The notes under the pieces were generated by a model that was not told where the DNA came from, made no database searches, and saw nothing but the letters and a program-made list of their open reading frames with translations. A stretch of DNA of 14,069 nt from Clostridiales bacterium (GTDB taxonomy: Bacteria > Bacillota > Peptococcia > Peptococcales > Peptococcaceae), in the NCBI GenBank assembly GCA_003343815.1, contig QAKL01000003.1, positions 1 to 14,069 on the forward strand. The letters run 5' to 3'. Made by a program: the position numbers and the translations under genes. This document shows, piece by piece, positions 1-6,359 of the stretch (position 1 is the first letter of the stretch; the number at the start of each line of letters is the position of its first letter).

Positions 1-56
1 TGTGTTAGGCATGCCGCCAGCGTTCGTCCTGAGCCAGGATCAAACTCTCCATAAAA
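1..56 (-). rRNA. rrs: 16S ribosomal RNA, 5' end only (partial)
   Basis: Read on the minus strand, this stretch contains GAGAGTTTGATCCTGGCTCA followed by GGACGAACGCTGGCGGC, the near-universal start of bacterial 16S rRNA (site of the 27F primer). The gene runs leftwards out of the window, so only about the first 55 nucleotides are present. The mature 5' end is placed near 55-56 by comparison with the Bacillus-type start (TTTAT-CGGAGAG); the exact end is uncertain by a few bases. It is the first gene of an rRNA operon whose leader and promoters lie to the right, up to about position 351. Confidence 0.97.
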
Positions 57-160
57 TTTTCATTCCATGAATCGCTTGCAGCTCATTCACTTATCTAGCT
101 TTTTTGGTTTTTTAAACTTTTCCTTGTTCGTCTTTTATCACTTAGGTTGTAATTCGTTTC

Positions 161-184
161 GACTGTTCAATTTTCAAAGATCTT
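161..184 (-). promoter_or_regulatory. boxA antitermination element in the rRNA leader
   Basis: On the minus strand this reads ATCTTTGAAAATTGAACA with flanking bases. It closely resembles the boxA-type sequence in Firmicutes 16S leaders, which recruits NusB/S10 so that the untranslated rRNA transcript escapes Rho termination. It lies about 25 nt downstream of the proximal -10 region and about 110 nt before mature 16S, the expected place. A second GCTCTTT core occurs on the same strand near 311-318, just after the distal promoter, and could be another boxA. Confidence 0.75.
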
Positions 185-207
185 CGCCGTCATCGGACAG
201 CTTTTAT

Positions 208-236
208 ATATTATCACTTTCTCTTCCGTTTGTCAA
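208..236 (-). promoter_or_regulatory. Proximal rRNA operon promoter
   Basis: A perfect -35 box TTGACA (minus strand, 236 to 231) is followed by GATAATATATA. The -10 is either GATAAT with a 15-bp spacer or TAATAT with a 17-bp spacer. The DNA just upstream (about 237-262) is A-tract rich on the minus strand, as expected for an UP element contacting the RNA polymerase alpha subunit. Transcription would start near 200-203, leaving a leader of about 150 nt with boxA. Confidence 0.7.
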
Positions 237-321
237 TACCCTTTTTTATCTTTTTTTAAAAGTTTTTCTTCGAGGTATCGTCTTGGGCTGTTTTTTCAGC
301 CCCTTGCGAAAGAGCTTGTTT

Positions 322-351
322 ATATTATCATATTAGTCTATGTTTTGTCAA
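322..351 (-). promoter_or_regulatory. Distal rRNA operon promoter, overlapping the recO stop
   Basis: A second perfect TTGACA (351 to 346, minus strand) is followed by GATAATATA, giving GATAAT with a 16-bp spacer or TAATAT with 18 bp. The core resembles the proximal promoter 115 bp downstream, so the operon has tandem promoters, as is common for rRNA operons. The TGA stop of recO (350 to 348) lies inside this -35 box. Confidence 0.65.
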
Positions 352-1100
352 GGGGTTTTTGCAAAGTTTTTGTGAATTTCCCAACTTTTTAGCGGATAAT
401 CCAAAATATTGCCTAATTGCAGCTCTATATAATGCTCAATTTGCACTTGCGCACGCGTCGAAGCATAAACTTGTCCTAATTGTTCTGTCGATATCGACTG
501 CAAAGCCCGCAAAACGCTTCCGCTTTCTCTGCTTAATTCTGAGCACATCTCGCCGCTTGCCTGCGCGCACTCCGCACACACCAAACCGTCAGCATGATAA
601 TACACATTCTCTTCCGCAGCCAAATCTTTGCCGCAAAAAACACAGGCTTGGTACTCTGCCGCATAGCCCAAATGATCAATTATTCTAAGCAGTATGCCCA
701 TGCATCCGCTCCAAGGATTACTTTCGGAAATTATCCTAATACCTCTTTTTAAAAGTTCGTAAATAGTTTCGTCGATTTCTCCCTCCGGCATAGCTTTATC
801 AACAAACTCGCTTAAAATACACGCATAATTTACCTTGGTATAATCATCTGCCGCACCGTTAAAACTTTTTACCACCTCGCCTGCAATCACAATCGGCATC
901 ACTTTTCCCTTGGTAAAGGTCAAATCAGTCACACTAAAGCCCTGCACGGCTCCTCTGAGCTTGGAATTGCTCTTTTTAACCCCTTTGACTACAGCCCTCA
1001 ATTTTCCCGTTTTCTCGCCGAAAATAGTGATAATCTTGTCATCTTCCTTGTAATCCTGACTTTTCAGCACCACTGCTTCGCTTGACAGATACTCGCTCAT
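348..1100 (-). CDS. recO: DNA repair protein RecO
   Basis: RecO is the recombination mediator that, with RecR and RecF, displaces SSB and loads RecA on single-stranded gaps in the cytoplasm. The 250-residue length is typical. The N-terminal OB fold is recognisable: residues 5-50 contain AVVLKSQDYKEDDKIITIF, a stretch ending in GKLRAVVKGVKK, and SKLRGAVQGF. A C-terminal zinc module is shown by C153-x2-C156 and C175-x2-C178. The ATG at 1100 is preceded by AGGAGA about 11 nt upstream and fits the family N-terminus. The gene follows and overlaps the yqzL-like gene, a usual Firmicutes pairing. No intrinsic terminator is visible after it; the stop codon merges with the -35 box of the downstream rRNA promoter. 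Confidence 0.95.
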   Translation of the reverse strand: MSEYLSSEAVVLKSQDYKEDDKIITIFGEKTGKLRAVVKGVKKSNSKLRGAVQGFSVTDLTFTKGKVMPIVIAGEVVKSFNGAADDYTKVNYACILSEFVDKAMPEGEIDETIYELLKRGIRIISESNPWSGCMGILLRIIDHLGYAAEYQACVFCGKDLAAEENVYYHADGLVCAECAQASGEMCSELSRESGSVLRALQSISTEQLGQVYASTRAQVQIEHYIELQLGNILDYPLKSWEIHKNFAKTP

Positions 1101-1227
1101 TAATCTTTATCTCTCCTAAATTATCGTAATTTTCGTTTTCGGCTTGCTCCAAGCCTTTAAATAAAAGATAGCTCCCTATTTCTCCGGTTGAAGTAAAATA
1201 ATTCCACAATATTTCCTTGGTATCCAT
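1039..1227 (-). CDS. yqzL: YqzL-like small protein
   Basis: This 62-residue protein begins MDTKEILWNYFTSTGEIGSY and continues LLFKGLEQAEN. The pattern W-x2-F-x2-TG-x-I-x2-YLL-x-K-x-LE matches the small YqzL family encoded just upstream of recO in Bacillus and relatives, whose function is unknown to me. YqzL proteins are usually about 45-50 residues; here the last 20 or so (SVKRSSGAEKSGLQGR) are read from DNA that also encodes the start of recO in another frame. The 62-bp overlap suggests translational coupling. An AAGGGG SD-like sequence lies about 10 nt before the ATG. Era, the common upstream neighbour, is absent. Family assignment is by recalled pattern only. Confidence 0.72.
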   Translation of the reverse strand: MDTKEILWNYFTSTGEIGSYLLFKGLEQAENENYDNLGEIKINERVSVKRSSGAEKSGLQGR

Positions 1228-1257
1228 CCTTTAGCCACCCCTTTTGCGCATCTCGAT

Positions 1258-1263
1258 ATTATA
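1258..1263 (-). promoter_or_regulatory. Possible -10 element for yqzL-recO
   Basis: A perfect TATAAT lies on the minus strand 31 bp before the yqzL start, in an A/T-rich gap between the nrdG terminator and yqzL. A promoter is expected here because the upstream operon is terminated. No good -35 box is visible at 16-18 bp (the bases are CCGAAT, CCCGAA or TCCCGA), so the call is tentative. The rest of the gap (about 1264-1419) shows nothing else I can name. Confidence 0.3.
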
Positions 1264-1419
1264 TAATATTCATAGATTTATTCGGGAAAATACATCCTTA
1301 TTTTCCCCTCTACTCATATAATAGCTGTTTTTAGCGCAAAAGTAAACTGCTTTTTGTAAAATTATTCAAATTTTTTCCATCTTTTTTCGTGCTTTTTTGC
1401 AGCGAAAGCCACCTTATCC

Positions 1420-1446
1420 AAAAAGGAGCTGTTTTATAACAGCTCC
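1420..1446 (-). terminator. Rho-independent terminator after nrdG
   Basis: GGAGCTGTT and AACAGCTCC form a perfect 9-bp stem with a 4-nt loop at 1425-1446. On the minus strand the stem is followed at once by TTTTT (1424 to 1420). It starts 8 nt after the nrdG stop codon, so it closes the nrdR-nrdG operon. Confidence 0.88.
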
Positions 1447-1453
1447 CCCCATT

Positions 1454-1963
1454 TTACAATATTCTGCCCTGTCTGTCGACCTTTAATTCTATGATTTTGC
1501 CCTCAGCCAAGGTCTTTTTTACGTCAATCAATCTTTGATTTGCAGATCCGCAATAGATCAATTTCAAACTTTTTTTCGCCATAATAAACGGTCCATCTAC
1601 CACGACATCCAAATATTTAAGCATCGGCGAATCTTTGATTTCATCAAATAAATACCCCGTATACGCCCAAATATTTAAATCGGGCATTCTTTTTTTTACA
1701 AACTCCAGCATCTCGCACAATTCCTCATCCTGCAAAAAAGGATCACCGCCGGATAAGGTCAGCCCGGCATGATTTGACTTCAAATTTTGCAAAACCATTT
1801 TTGCCAATTCTCGCGGAGTGATCTCCTCGCCCTCATTTATATCGTGCGTCTGCGGATTGTGGCAACCCGGGCAGTCGTGGATGCACCCCTGCATAAAAAT
1901 CACTGTGCGAATACCCGGTCCGTCCACTGTCGAATCAGGAATAATCCCTGCATATTTCAGCAT
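1454..1963 (-). CDS. nrdG: Anaerobic ribonucleotide reductase activating protein (NrdG)
   Basis: NrdG is the radical SAM activase that uses a [4Fe-4S] cluster and S-adenosylmethionine to create the glycyl radical on NrdD. The cluster motif is clear: QGCIHDCPGCHNPQ, with C27, C31 and C34 (CX3CX2C). A glycine-rich SAM-binding stretch LTLSGGDPF follows, and DGPGIRTVIF near residues 14-23 is typical of glycyl-radical activases. The length of 169 residues fits the family. I chose the ATG at 1963: AGGTGA sits 5 nt upstream. A GTG at 1972, three codons earlier in the same frame, lies inside that SD and would have no SD of its own. The gene follows nrdD closely and ends at a terminator. Confidence 0.93.
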   Translation of the reverse strand: MLKYAGIIPDSTVDGPGIRTVIFMQGCIHDCPGCHNPQTHDINEGEEITPRELAKMVLQNLKSNHAGLTLSGGDPFLQDEELCEMLEFVKKRMPDLNIWAYTGYLFDEIKDSPMLKYLDVVVDGPFIMAKKSLKLIYCGSANQRLIDVKKTLAEGKIIELKVDRQGRIL

Positions 1964-1977
1964 TGCAATCACCTAAA

Positions 1978-4089
1978 TTACATATGTTTTACGCGATGTT
2001 CAACCTCGGCTTTTTTAGCGTCGTTAAACATTTCCAAAGTAGATAAATAGCCGGTAATTCTTCTGACGCGGCTGATATTGCCTGTAGTACCGCAAGCAGG
2101 ACAGGTATCGGTGTCAATAATGCCGTTAAACCCACAGGTTTTGCAGACGTCTACCGGGAAATTGATCGCCGCATAGCCCATATCGGCGTCATACATCGCG
2201 CGGACTATTTTTTCGTATGCCTCAATATTGGTGCTCGGACCGCTCGGCAATTCTACATACGAGATATGACCGGCGGTGCAGTATTTATGATACGGCCCCT
2301 CTAAGCGAATCTTGTCAAAGGCACCTATTTTGTAATCAACCGGAATATGGAAAGAATTAGTGTACCATTCTTTGTCGGTAATACCGGGGATAATGCCGAA
2401 AATTTTCTTATCCTTCTCGATAAATTTACCGGACAAACTCTCTGCCGGAGTAGCAAAGAGAGAGAAATTCAGATGATATTTTTCGGTAGCCTCCTGGCAC
2501 TTGCGGTTCAAATGGCTAACGATCGATAATCCCAAGGCCTGCGACTCATCGCTCTCGCCATGGTGTTTGCCTGTTAATGCCAGCAAGGTTTCTGCCAAAC
2601 CGATAAAGCCTACGGATAAGGTACCGTTGACGATAGCCGGTTCAATAGTATCGTTCGGTCCTAAATTCTCACTGCCGACATAAAGATGCTGTCCCATCAA
2701 GAACGGGAAATCACGCATTTTCATTTTGCGCTGAACATCGTAGCGGGTGAGCAACTCTTTAACAGCCAAATCAAACATATTATCCAAGCTCGCCCAGAAT
2801 TTCACCAAATCGCCCTCAGCCAAAATACCCAATCGTGGCAGATTAATCGTCGTAAAGGCTAAATTTCCGCGGCCGTCGGTTACTTCAGGCCCGTTTACAT
2901 TGCCGATGACACGGGTACGGCAGCCCATATATGCCACTTCTTCAGGACCATACTGCTTATTAAAGCTGGAATCCTGGAAAGAGAAGTTCGGGAATAAGCG
3001 TTTGCAGGCGACCTGCATACTTAATTTAAACAAATCGTAATTCGGATCCTCCGGCTCATAGTTGACGCCGTCTTTGATTTTAAAGCAGATATTGGGGAAA
3101 ATCGGGCACTCGCCTTTGCCCAAGCCTTTTTCGTAAGCCTCCAACAGTTTTTTCGTCACCATTCGACCGCCTCTGCTCGTATCAGTGCCTAAATTGATCG
3201 ACGAAAACGGCACCTGCGCACCGGCACGGCTGTGCATGGTGTTCAAATTGTAGACAAAGCCCTCCATCGCTTGGTAGGTTTCTTCCTCGACTCTCTCCTC
3301 GACTACTTCCGCGATTTTTTCTTCGTCGGCTTCGACACCCATTTCCTTCATCATCTGGCGCACTTGCTTGTCCTGACGAGCAAATTCTTTTTCGACATAA
3401 ACGCCCATATCACGGTCAAAATAAGCGAAAGCCTGACCGCCGTACATATCGTTTTGGTTGCTCTGCAAAATAATTGCCGCCAATGCCGCTGCGGTTTTGA
3501 TGCCTTTCGGTGGACGGATATAGCCGTGACCGTTATTAAAGCCCTCGGCTAACAATCTGCCCAAAGGAATCTGCAGACAGTTGATGGTTTTATCGTACCA
3601 CGATAAATCATGAATATAAAAATCGCCGTCATTATGCGCTTTAGCTTCATCAGCAGGGATCATGCGTTTCAAATAATATTCTTTAGAGGTGATCTCGGAG
3701 ATCTGCAAAACTTTAGCCGATGGAGAGTTGCCGACATTGGCATTGTCACGGCTGGTTTCTTTCAATACTTCCGATACCGCATCTAACAAACTGGTGCTGG
3801 TCTCGCGCACTCTTGTACGCTCCGCACGGTACAAAATATATGCTTTGGCAGTAGCCGCATGACCGTTTTCGATCAAAACTTTCTCGACCGTATCCTGTAC
3901 ATCCTCGACGGTAAAAGGTTCCTCGCCGTATTTTTCTTTTAAAGCGTCCATGACATTTAAGGTCAGGCGCATCGCCATCCCGCGATCCGCGCCGCCCACA
4001 GCCTGCGCCGCCGCAAAAATCGCATCAGTAATTTTCGTTTCGTCAAAAGCCACTTCACGTCCATCGCGTTTAATAATTTTTGTAAACAT
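1978..4089 (-). CDS. nrdD: Anaerobic (class III) ribonucleoside-triphosphate reductase
   Basis: This enzyme reduces ribonucleoside triphosphates to deoxynucleotides without oxygen, using a glycyl radical. Residues about 1-95 form the ATP-cone allosteric domain (KRDGREVAFDETKITDAI...). The catalytic barrel follows, with candidate active-site cysteines C171 (KTINCLQIPLG) and C390 (YMGCRTRV). The C-terminus has a four-cysteine zinc site (C649, C652, C663, C666) and the glycyl-radical loop RRITGYLS, with G680 as the likely radical residue. The 703-residue length is normal and every landmark is intact. GGGAGG sits 7 nt before the ATG. It is the third gene of the nrdR operon, and its activase nrdG follows within 20 bp. 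It implies an anaerobic or facultative life style. Confidence 0.97.
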   Translation of the reverse strand: MFTKIIKRDGREVAFDETKITDAIFAAAQAVGGADRGMAMRLTLNVMDALKEKYGEEPFTVEDVQDTVEKVLIENGHAATAKAYILYRAERTRVRETSTSLLDAVSEVLKETSRDNANVGNSPSAKVLQISEITSKEYYLKRMIPADEAKAHNDGDFYIHDLSWYDKTINCLQIPLGRLLAEGFNNGHGYIRPPKGIKTAAALAAIILQSNQNDMYGGQAFAYFDRDMGVYVEKEFARQDKQVRQMMKEMGVEADEEKIAEVVEERVEEETYQAMEGFVYNLNTMHSRAGAQVPFSSINLGTDTSRGGRMVTKKLLEAYEKGLGKGECPIFPNICFKIKDGVNYEPEDPNYDLFKLSMQVACKRLFPNFSFQDSSFNKQYGPEEVAYMGCRTRVIGNVNGPEVTDGRGNLAFTTINLPRLGILAEGDLVKFWASLDNMFDLAVKELLTRYDVQRKMKMRDFPFLMGQHLYVGSENLGPNDTIEPAIVNGTLSVGFIGLAETLLALTGKHHGESDESQALGLSIVSHLNRKCQEATEKYHLNFSLFATPAESLSGKFIEKDKKIFGIIPGITDKEWYTNSFHIPVDYKIGAFDKIRLEGPYHKYCTAGHISYVELPSGPSTNIEAYEKIVRAMYDADMGYAAINFPVDVCKTCGFNGIIDTDTCPACGTTGNISRVRRITGYLSTLEMFNDAKKAEVEHRVKHM

Positions 4090-4103
4090 CGTATTTCCTC
4101 CCT

Positions 4104-4586
4104 TTATTTTCCTAATAATAATTGCAATTCATCTAAATAGTAATTTTCGTTAATTTTTATTCTTTCCTCAAGCTCTTGATTAAAGGCGCAGGTTTCTTTA
4201 AACCACGAAAGCACCTCTGTCGCCGTTAAAGAAAGCGCGTCTTTATCCTCGAGCCAAACCGCTAATTTATCGGCAATACCGCCGATTTCACCTAAAGTAA
4301 GCGGCAGATCCGCCGCCAATACCGTCACCCATTGCGCTACATTAACCTGCAATTCATTAGCCAAATATTTGCTGTAGTAAAAGCCGTCCTTGTAATAAAC
4401 CAAAACTGCCCGCAGCACTTCTTGGATGATCGCGCGCGTCAAATCCTTATCTTTATAATGATCGCTGATATACTGCACCGCCAAAGATGCCGTTATTTTC
4501 GCGTCTTTATCGTCATGATTCTGCACTACTTTGATCATACGGTAAATCGGCTCCAGCAAATGAGCCTCACCAAAATTATTTTCCAT
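4104..4586 (-). CDS. Hypothetical protein between nrdR and nrdD
   Basis: I do not recognise this 160-residue protein. It begins MENNFGEAHLLEPIYRMIKV, is acidic and looks all-helical, with no signal peptide or clear membrane segment, one cysteine, and no obvious catalytic motif. Its ATG at 4586 overlaps the end of nrdR by 11 bp (GAT GGA AAA TAA read as ATG GAA AAT), with GGAAGG about 10 nt upstream; nrdD follows after 14 bp. The frame stays open to 4670, but that start would overlap nrdR by 95 bp and lacks support. Position in the NrdR-controlled operon suggests a role tied to deoxynucleotide supply or anaerobic growth. That is inference from context only. Confidence 0.75.
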   Translation of the reverse strand: MENNFGEAHLLEPIYRMIKVVQNHDDKDAKITASLAVQYISDHYKDKDLTRAIIQEVLRAVLVYYKDGFYYSKYLANELQVNVAQWVTVLAADLPLTLGEIGGIADKLAVWLEDKDALSLTATEVLSWFKETCAFNQELEERIKINENYYLDELQLLLGK

Positions 4587-5043
4587 CGCCTTTACCTTCC
4601 ATTTGCTCGATTTCGTGGATAAACGTCTGCACATCATCAAAATGCTTATAAACCGAAGCAAATCTGACATACGACACCTCGTCCAACGCGATAAGCTTGT
4701 CCATAACCGTCTGTCCGATTACCTCCGAGTGTACCTCAGTATAATTATTTTTCAGGTCTCTTTCCACTTCATCGACAAATTCCTCTAATTGTTCCAAGCT
4801 GATCGGCCTTTTTTCGCAGGCTTTAACTAAGCCTTTCAATATTTTACTGCCGTCAAACAATTCTTTGCGGCCGTCCTTTTTTAAGACGATAAGCGGCATA
4901 TCCTCGATCTTTTCGTAGGTTGTAAATCTTTTGCCGCAATACGTACACTCGCGGCGTCTGCGAATCGTGGTGCCGTTATCGTTCAAGCGGGTTTCGACCA
5001 CTTTGCTGTCATGATGGCATACCGGGCAAAGCACATTTATCAC
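4576..5043 (-). CDS. nrdR: Transcriptional repressor NrdR
   Basis: NrdR represses ribonucleotide reductase genes when it binds dATP/ATP. The 155-residue protein has the N-terminal zinc ribbon (C6, C9, C33, C36, within TIRRRRECTYCGKRFTTYEK), whose arginine-rich segment contacts DNA. From about residue 49 it has an ATP-cone (LIVLKKDGRKELFDGSKILKGL..., ending ...YVRFASVYKHF). Length and motifs are standard. The start is slightly extended (MINVLCPVC instead of MxCPxC). It is the first gene of the operon that also holds nrdD and nrdG, behind a promoter carrying a strong NrdR box, so autoregulation and control of class III reductase are both expected. Confidence 0.96.
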   Translation of the reverse strand: MINVLCPVCHHDSKVVETRLNDNGTTIRRRRECTYCGKRFTTYEKIEDMPLIVLKKDGRKELFDGSKILKGLVKACEKRPISLEQLEEFVDEVERDLKNNYTEVHSEVIGQTVMDKLIALDEVSYVRFASVYKHFDDVQTFIHEIEQMEGKGDGK

Positions 5044-5076
5044 CCCACATTTAGTTGCATGTTTTCAACATAAAAA

Positions 5077-5105
5077 AGTATACCACACTATATATAGTGT
5101 GGCAA
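5077..5105 (-). promoter_or_regulatory. Promoter of the nrdR-nrdD-nrdG operon
   Basis: On the minus strand TTGCCA (5105 to 5100) and TATACT (5082 to 5077) are separated by exactly 17 bp, each a 5/6 match to the sigma-A consensus. Transcription would start near 5070, about 27 nt before nrdR. The spacer is filled by the NrdR box. Confidence 0.75.
5083..5102. promoter_or_regulatory. NrdR box (operator)
   Basis: CCACACTATATATAGTGTGG is a perfect 20-bp palindrome. Its central 16 bases agree with the published NrdR-box consensus acaCwAtATaTwGtgt at every position. It lies between the -35 and -10 boxes of the nrdR promoter, where bound NrdR would block RNA polymerase. NrdR boxes usually come in pairs about three helical turns apart; a weak dyad GTTG-N8-CAAC at 5054-5069 is centred exactly 31 bp away but does not match the consensus. 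Confidence 0.92.
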
Positions 5106-5176
5106 GCTTTTTCTTTCATGTTAATTTAATTTTTAACAATAACTTTTTTGCTTTATCATAAAAAATTCGTATCAGG

Positions 5177-6307
5177 TTAGTTATGCATTTGCGACTTTAA
5201 ATATTCAACCGCAAAATCCAGCTGCGTATCTTTATCGCCTTTGATCTCGACATAGACATTGGGCTCAATACCCTTTTTGTTAATATCGTTGCCGTTAGGC
5301 GTCAGATATTTTTTCTCAGTCAATTTCACACCCGTGCCGTCGTTCAAAAAATACACCGTCTGCACGATACCTTTGCCATAAGTCGTCGTCCCGATCAGAT
5401 TAGCCGCTTTCGTATCCTGCAAAGCTCCGGCTAAAATTTCCGAGGCACTGGCCGAATATTCGTTTACCAAAACTGCAATCGGTGCTTTAAACTGCGCTCC
5501 CGGTGATTTAATAATATCGCTGCTGCCCTTATTATCCACTATCTGCACAATCGGCCCCTCCGGCACCATCAGCGCCGCGATATTGCACGCCGCGTCTACA
5601 CTGCCGCCGCCGTTATAGCGCAAATCGATAATCAAGCTTTGGATCCCTTGGTCGATCAGCTCGTTTAGCTGATCGGTAAACGCCTCGTCGGTATTCTCCG
5701 AAAATTTACTGATCGCGATATACCCGATCCTTTTATCTGCCGCCAATACCTGCGAGGATACCGTCTGCTCGTCGACATACGCACGTGTAATAGTGAAATC
5801 TTGCAATTCATCGCCGCGTTTAACGGTAATTTTGACCTCGGTGCCGACCTCGCCGCGCATCATCGCTACGACCGTATCCAGATCCATCCCCTCGGTACTT
5901 TGATCGTCCACCGCGTAAATAATATCCTCTGCCTCGATCCCCGCCTTTTCGCTCGGACCGTCTTTGATCGGCGATGATACGATCACTCGTCCGTCGTCGT
6001 TTAAGGTCGCGTAAATGCCGATCCCGCCGAATACTCCGGCATTTGATTCATACATCTGCTCGGTAGTATCCTTATCCATATAAACCGAGTACGGATCGTC
6101 TAAAGCCTCGACCATCCCCGTGATCGCGCCCTCGATCAAATCATCCGTCTGATATTCAAACAAAAAATTACTCTTAATCAAATTAGCAATATAGGCAAAC
6201 TTAAAAACTTCGTCTTTATGCAAAAGTCCCCATGTACCTACTACGCCGGTAAATGTCACACAAAAGCATAAAATCAGGCACAAAAGTGTTTTTAATACCT
6301 TTTTCAA
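5177..6307 (-). CDS. ctpA: S41-family C-terminal processing protease (CtpA-like)
   Basis: This is a membrane-anchored serine protease acting outside the cytoplasmic membrane. Residues 1-29 form a hydrophobic signal anchor. A PDZ domain spans about residues 93-175 (GGIGIYATLNDDGRVIVSSP... AGIEAEDIIYAVD). The S41 core follows with DLRYNGGG (228-235), and the Ser-Lys dyad in EYSASASE and YGKG is intact: S287 and K312 have the 25-residue spacing of E. coli Tsp, with D298 also conserved. At 376 residues it lacks the C-terminal peptidoglycan-binding domain of longer relatives. The start is TTG, supported by AAGGAGAGG about 6 nt upstream. It lies 52 bp after ftsX, suggesting a link to cell-wall hydrolase control. 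Its substrate cannot be read from sequence. Confidence 0.92.
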   Translation of the reverse strand: MKKVLKTLLCLILCFCVTFTGVVGTWGLLHKDEVFKFAYIANLIKSNFLFEYQTDDLIEGAITGMVEALDDPYSVYMDKDTTEQMYESNAGVFGGIGIYATLNDDGRVIVSSPIKDGPSEKAGIEAEDIIYAVDDQSTEGMDLDTVVAMMRGEVGTEVKITVKRGDELQDFTITRAYVDEQTVSSQVLAADKRIGYIAISKFSENTDEAFTDQLNELIDQGIQSLIIDLRYNGGGSVDAACNIAALMVPEGPIVQIVDNKGSSDIIKSPGAQFKAPIAVLVNEYSASASEILAGALQDTKAANLIGTTTYGKGIVQTVYFLNDGTGVKLTEKKYLTPNGNDINKKGIEPNVYVEIKGDKDTQLDFAVEYLKSQMHN

Positions 6308-6359
6308 ACTGCGTCCTCTCCTTTTTCTGCTATTTTATGCTTCGTTTTCGCAATTCATG

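Noticed and set aside
284..303. Hairpin GGGCTG-T6-CAGCCC as a terminator for recO
   Set aside because: The stem is good but no T-run follows it on either strand. It sits just after the distal rRNA promoter, so it is more likely a leader hairpin or chance.
67..336. 89-residue plus-strand frame rich in Phe and Leu
   Set aside because: It lies antisense across the rRNA leader, boxA and both promoters. Its residues simply reflect T-rich DNA and there is no SD.
4587..4670. Upstream extension of the hypothetical protein to 188 residues
   Set aside because: It would overlap nrdR by 95 bp out of frame. The ATG at 4586 gives the usual short operon overlap with an SD-like sequence.
5119..5138. TGTTAA/TTAACA dyad between ctpA and nrdR as a terminator for ctpA
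   Set aside because: The 6-bp stem is entirely A/T apart from one pair, the loop is 8 nt, and there is no following T-run. I see no convincing terminator after ctpA.
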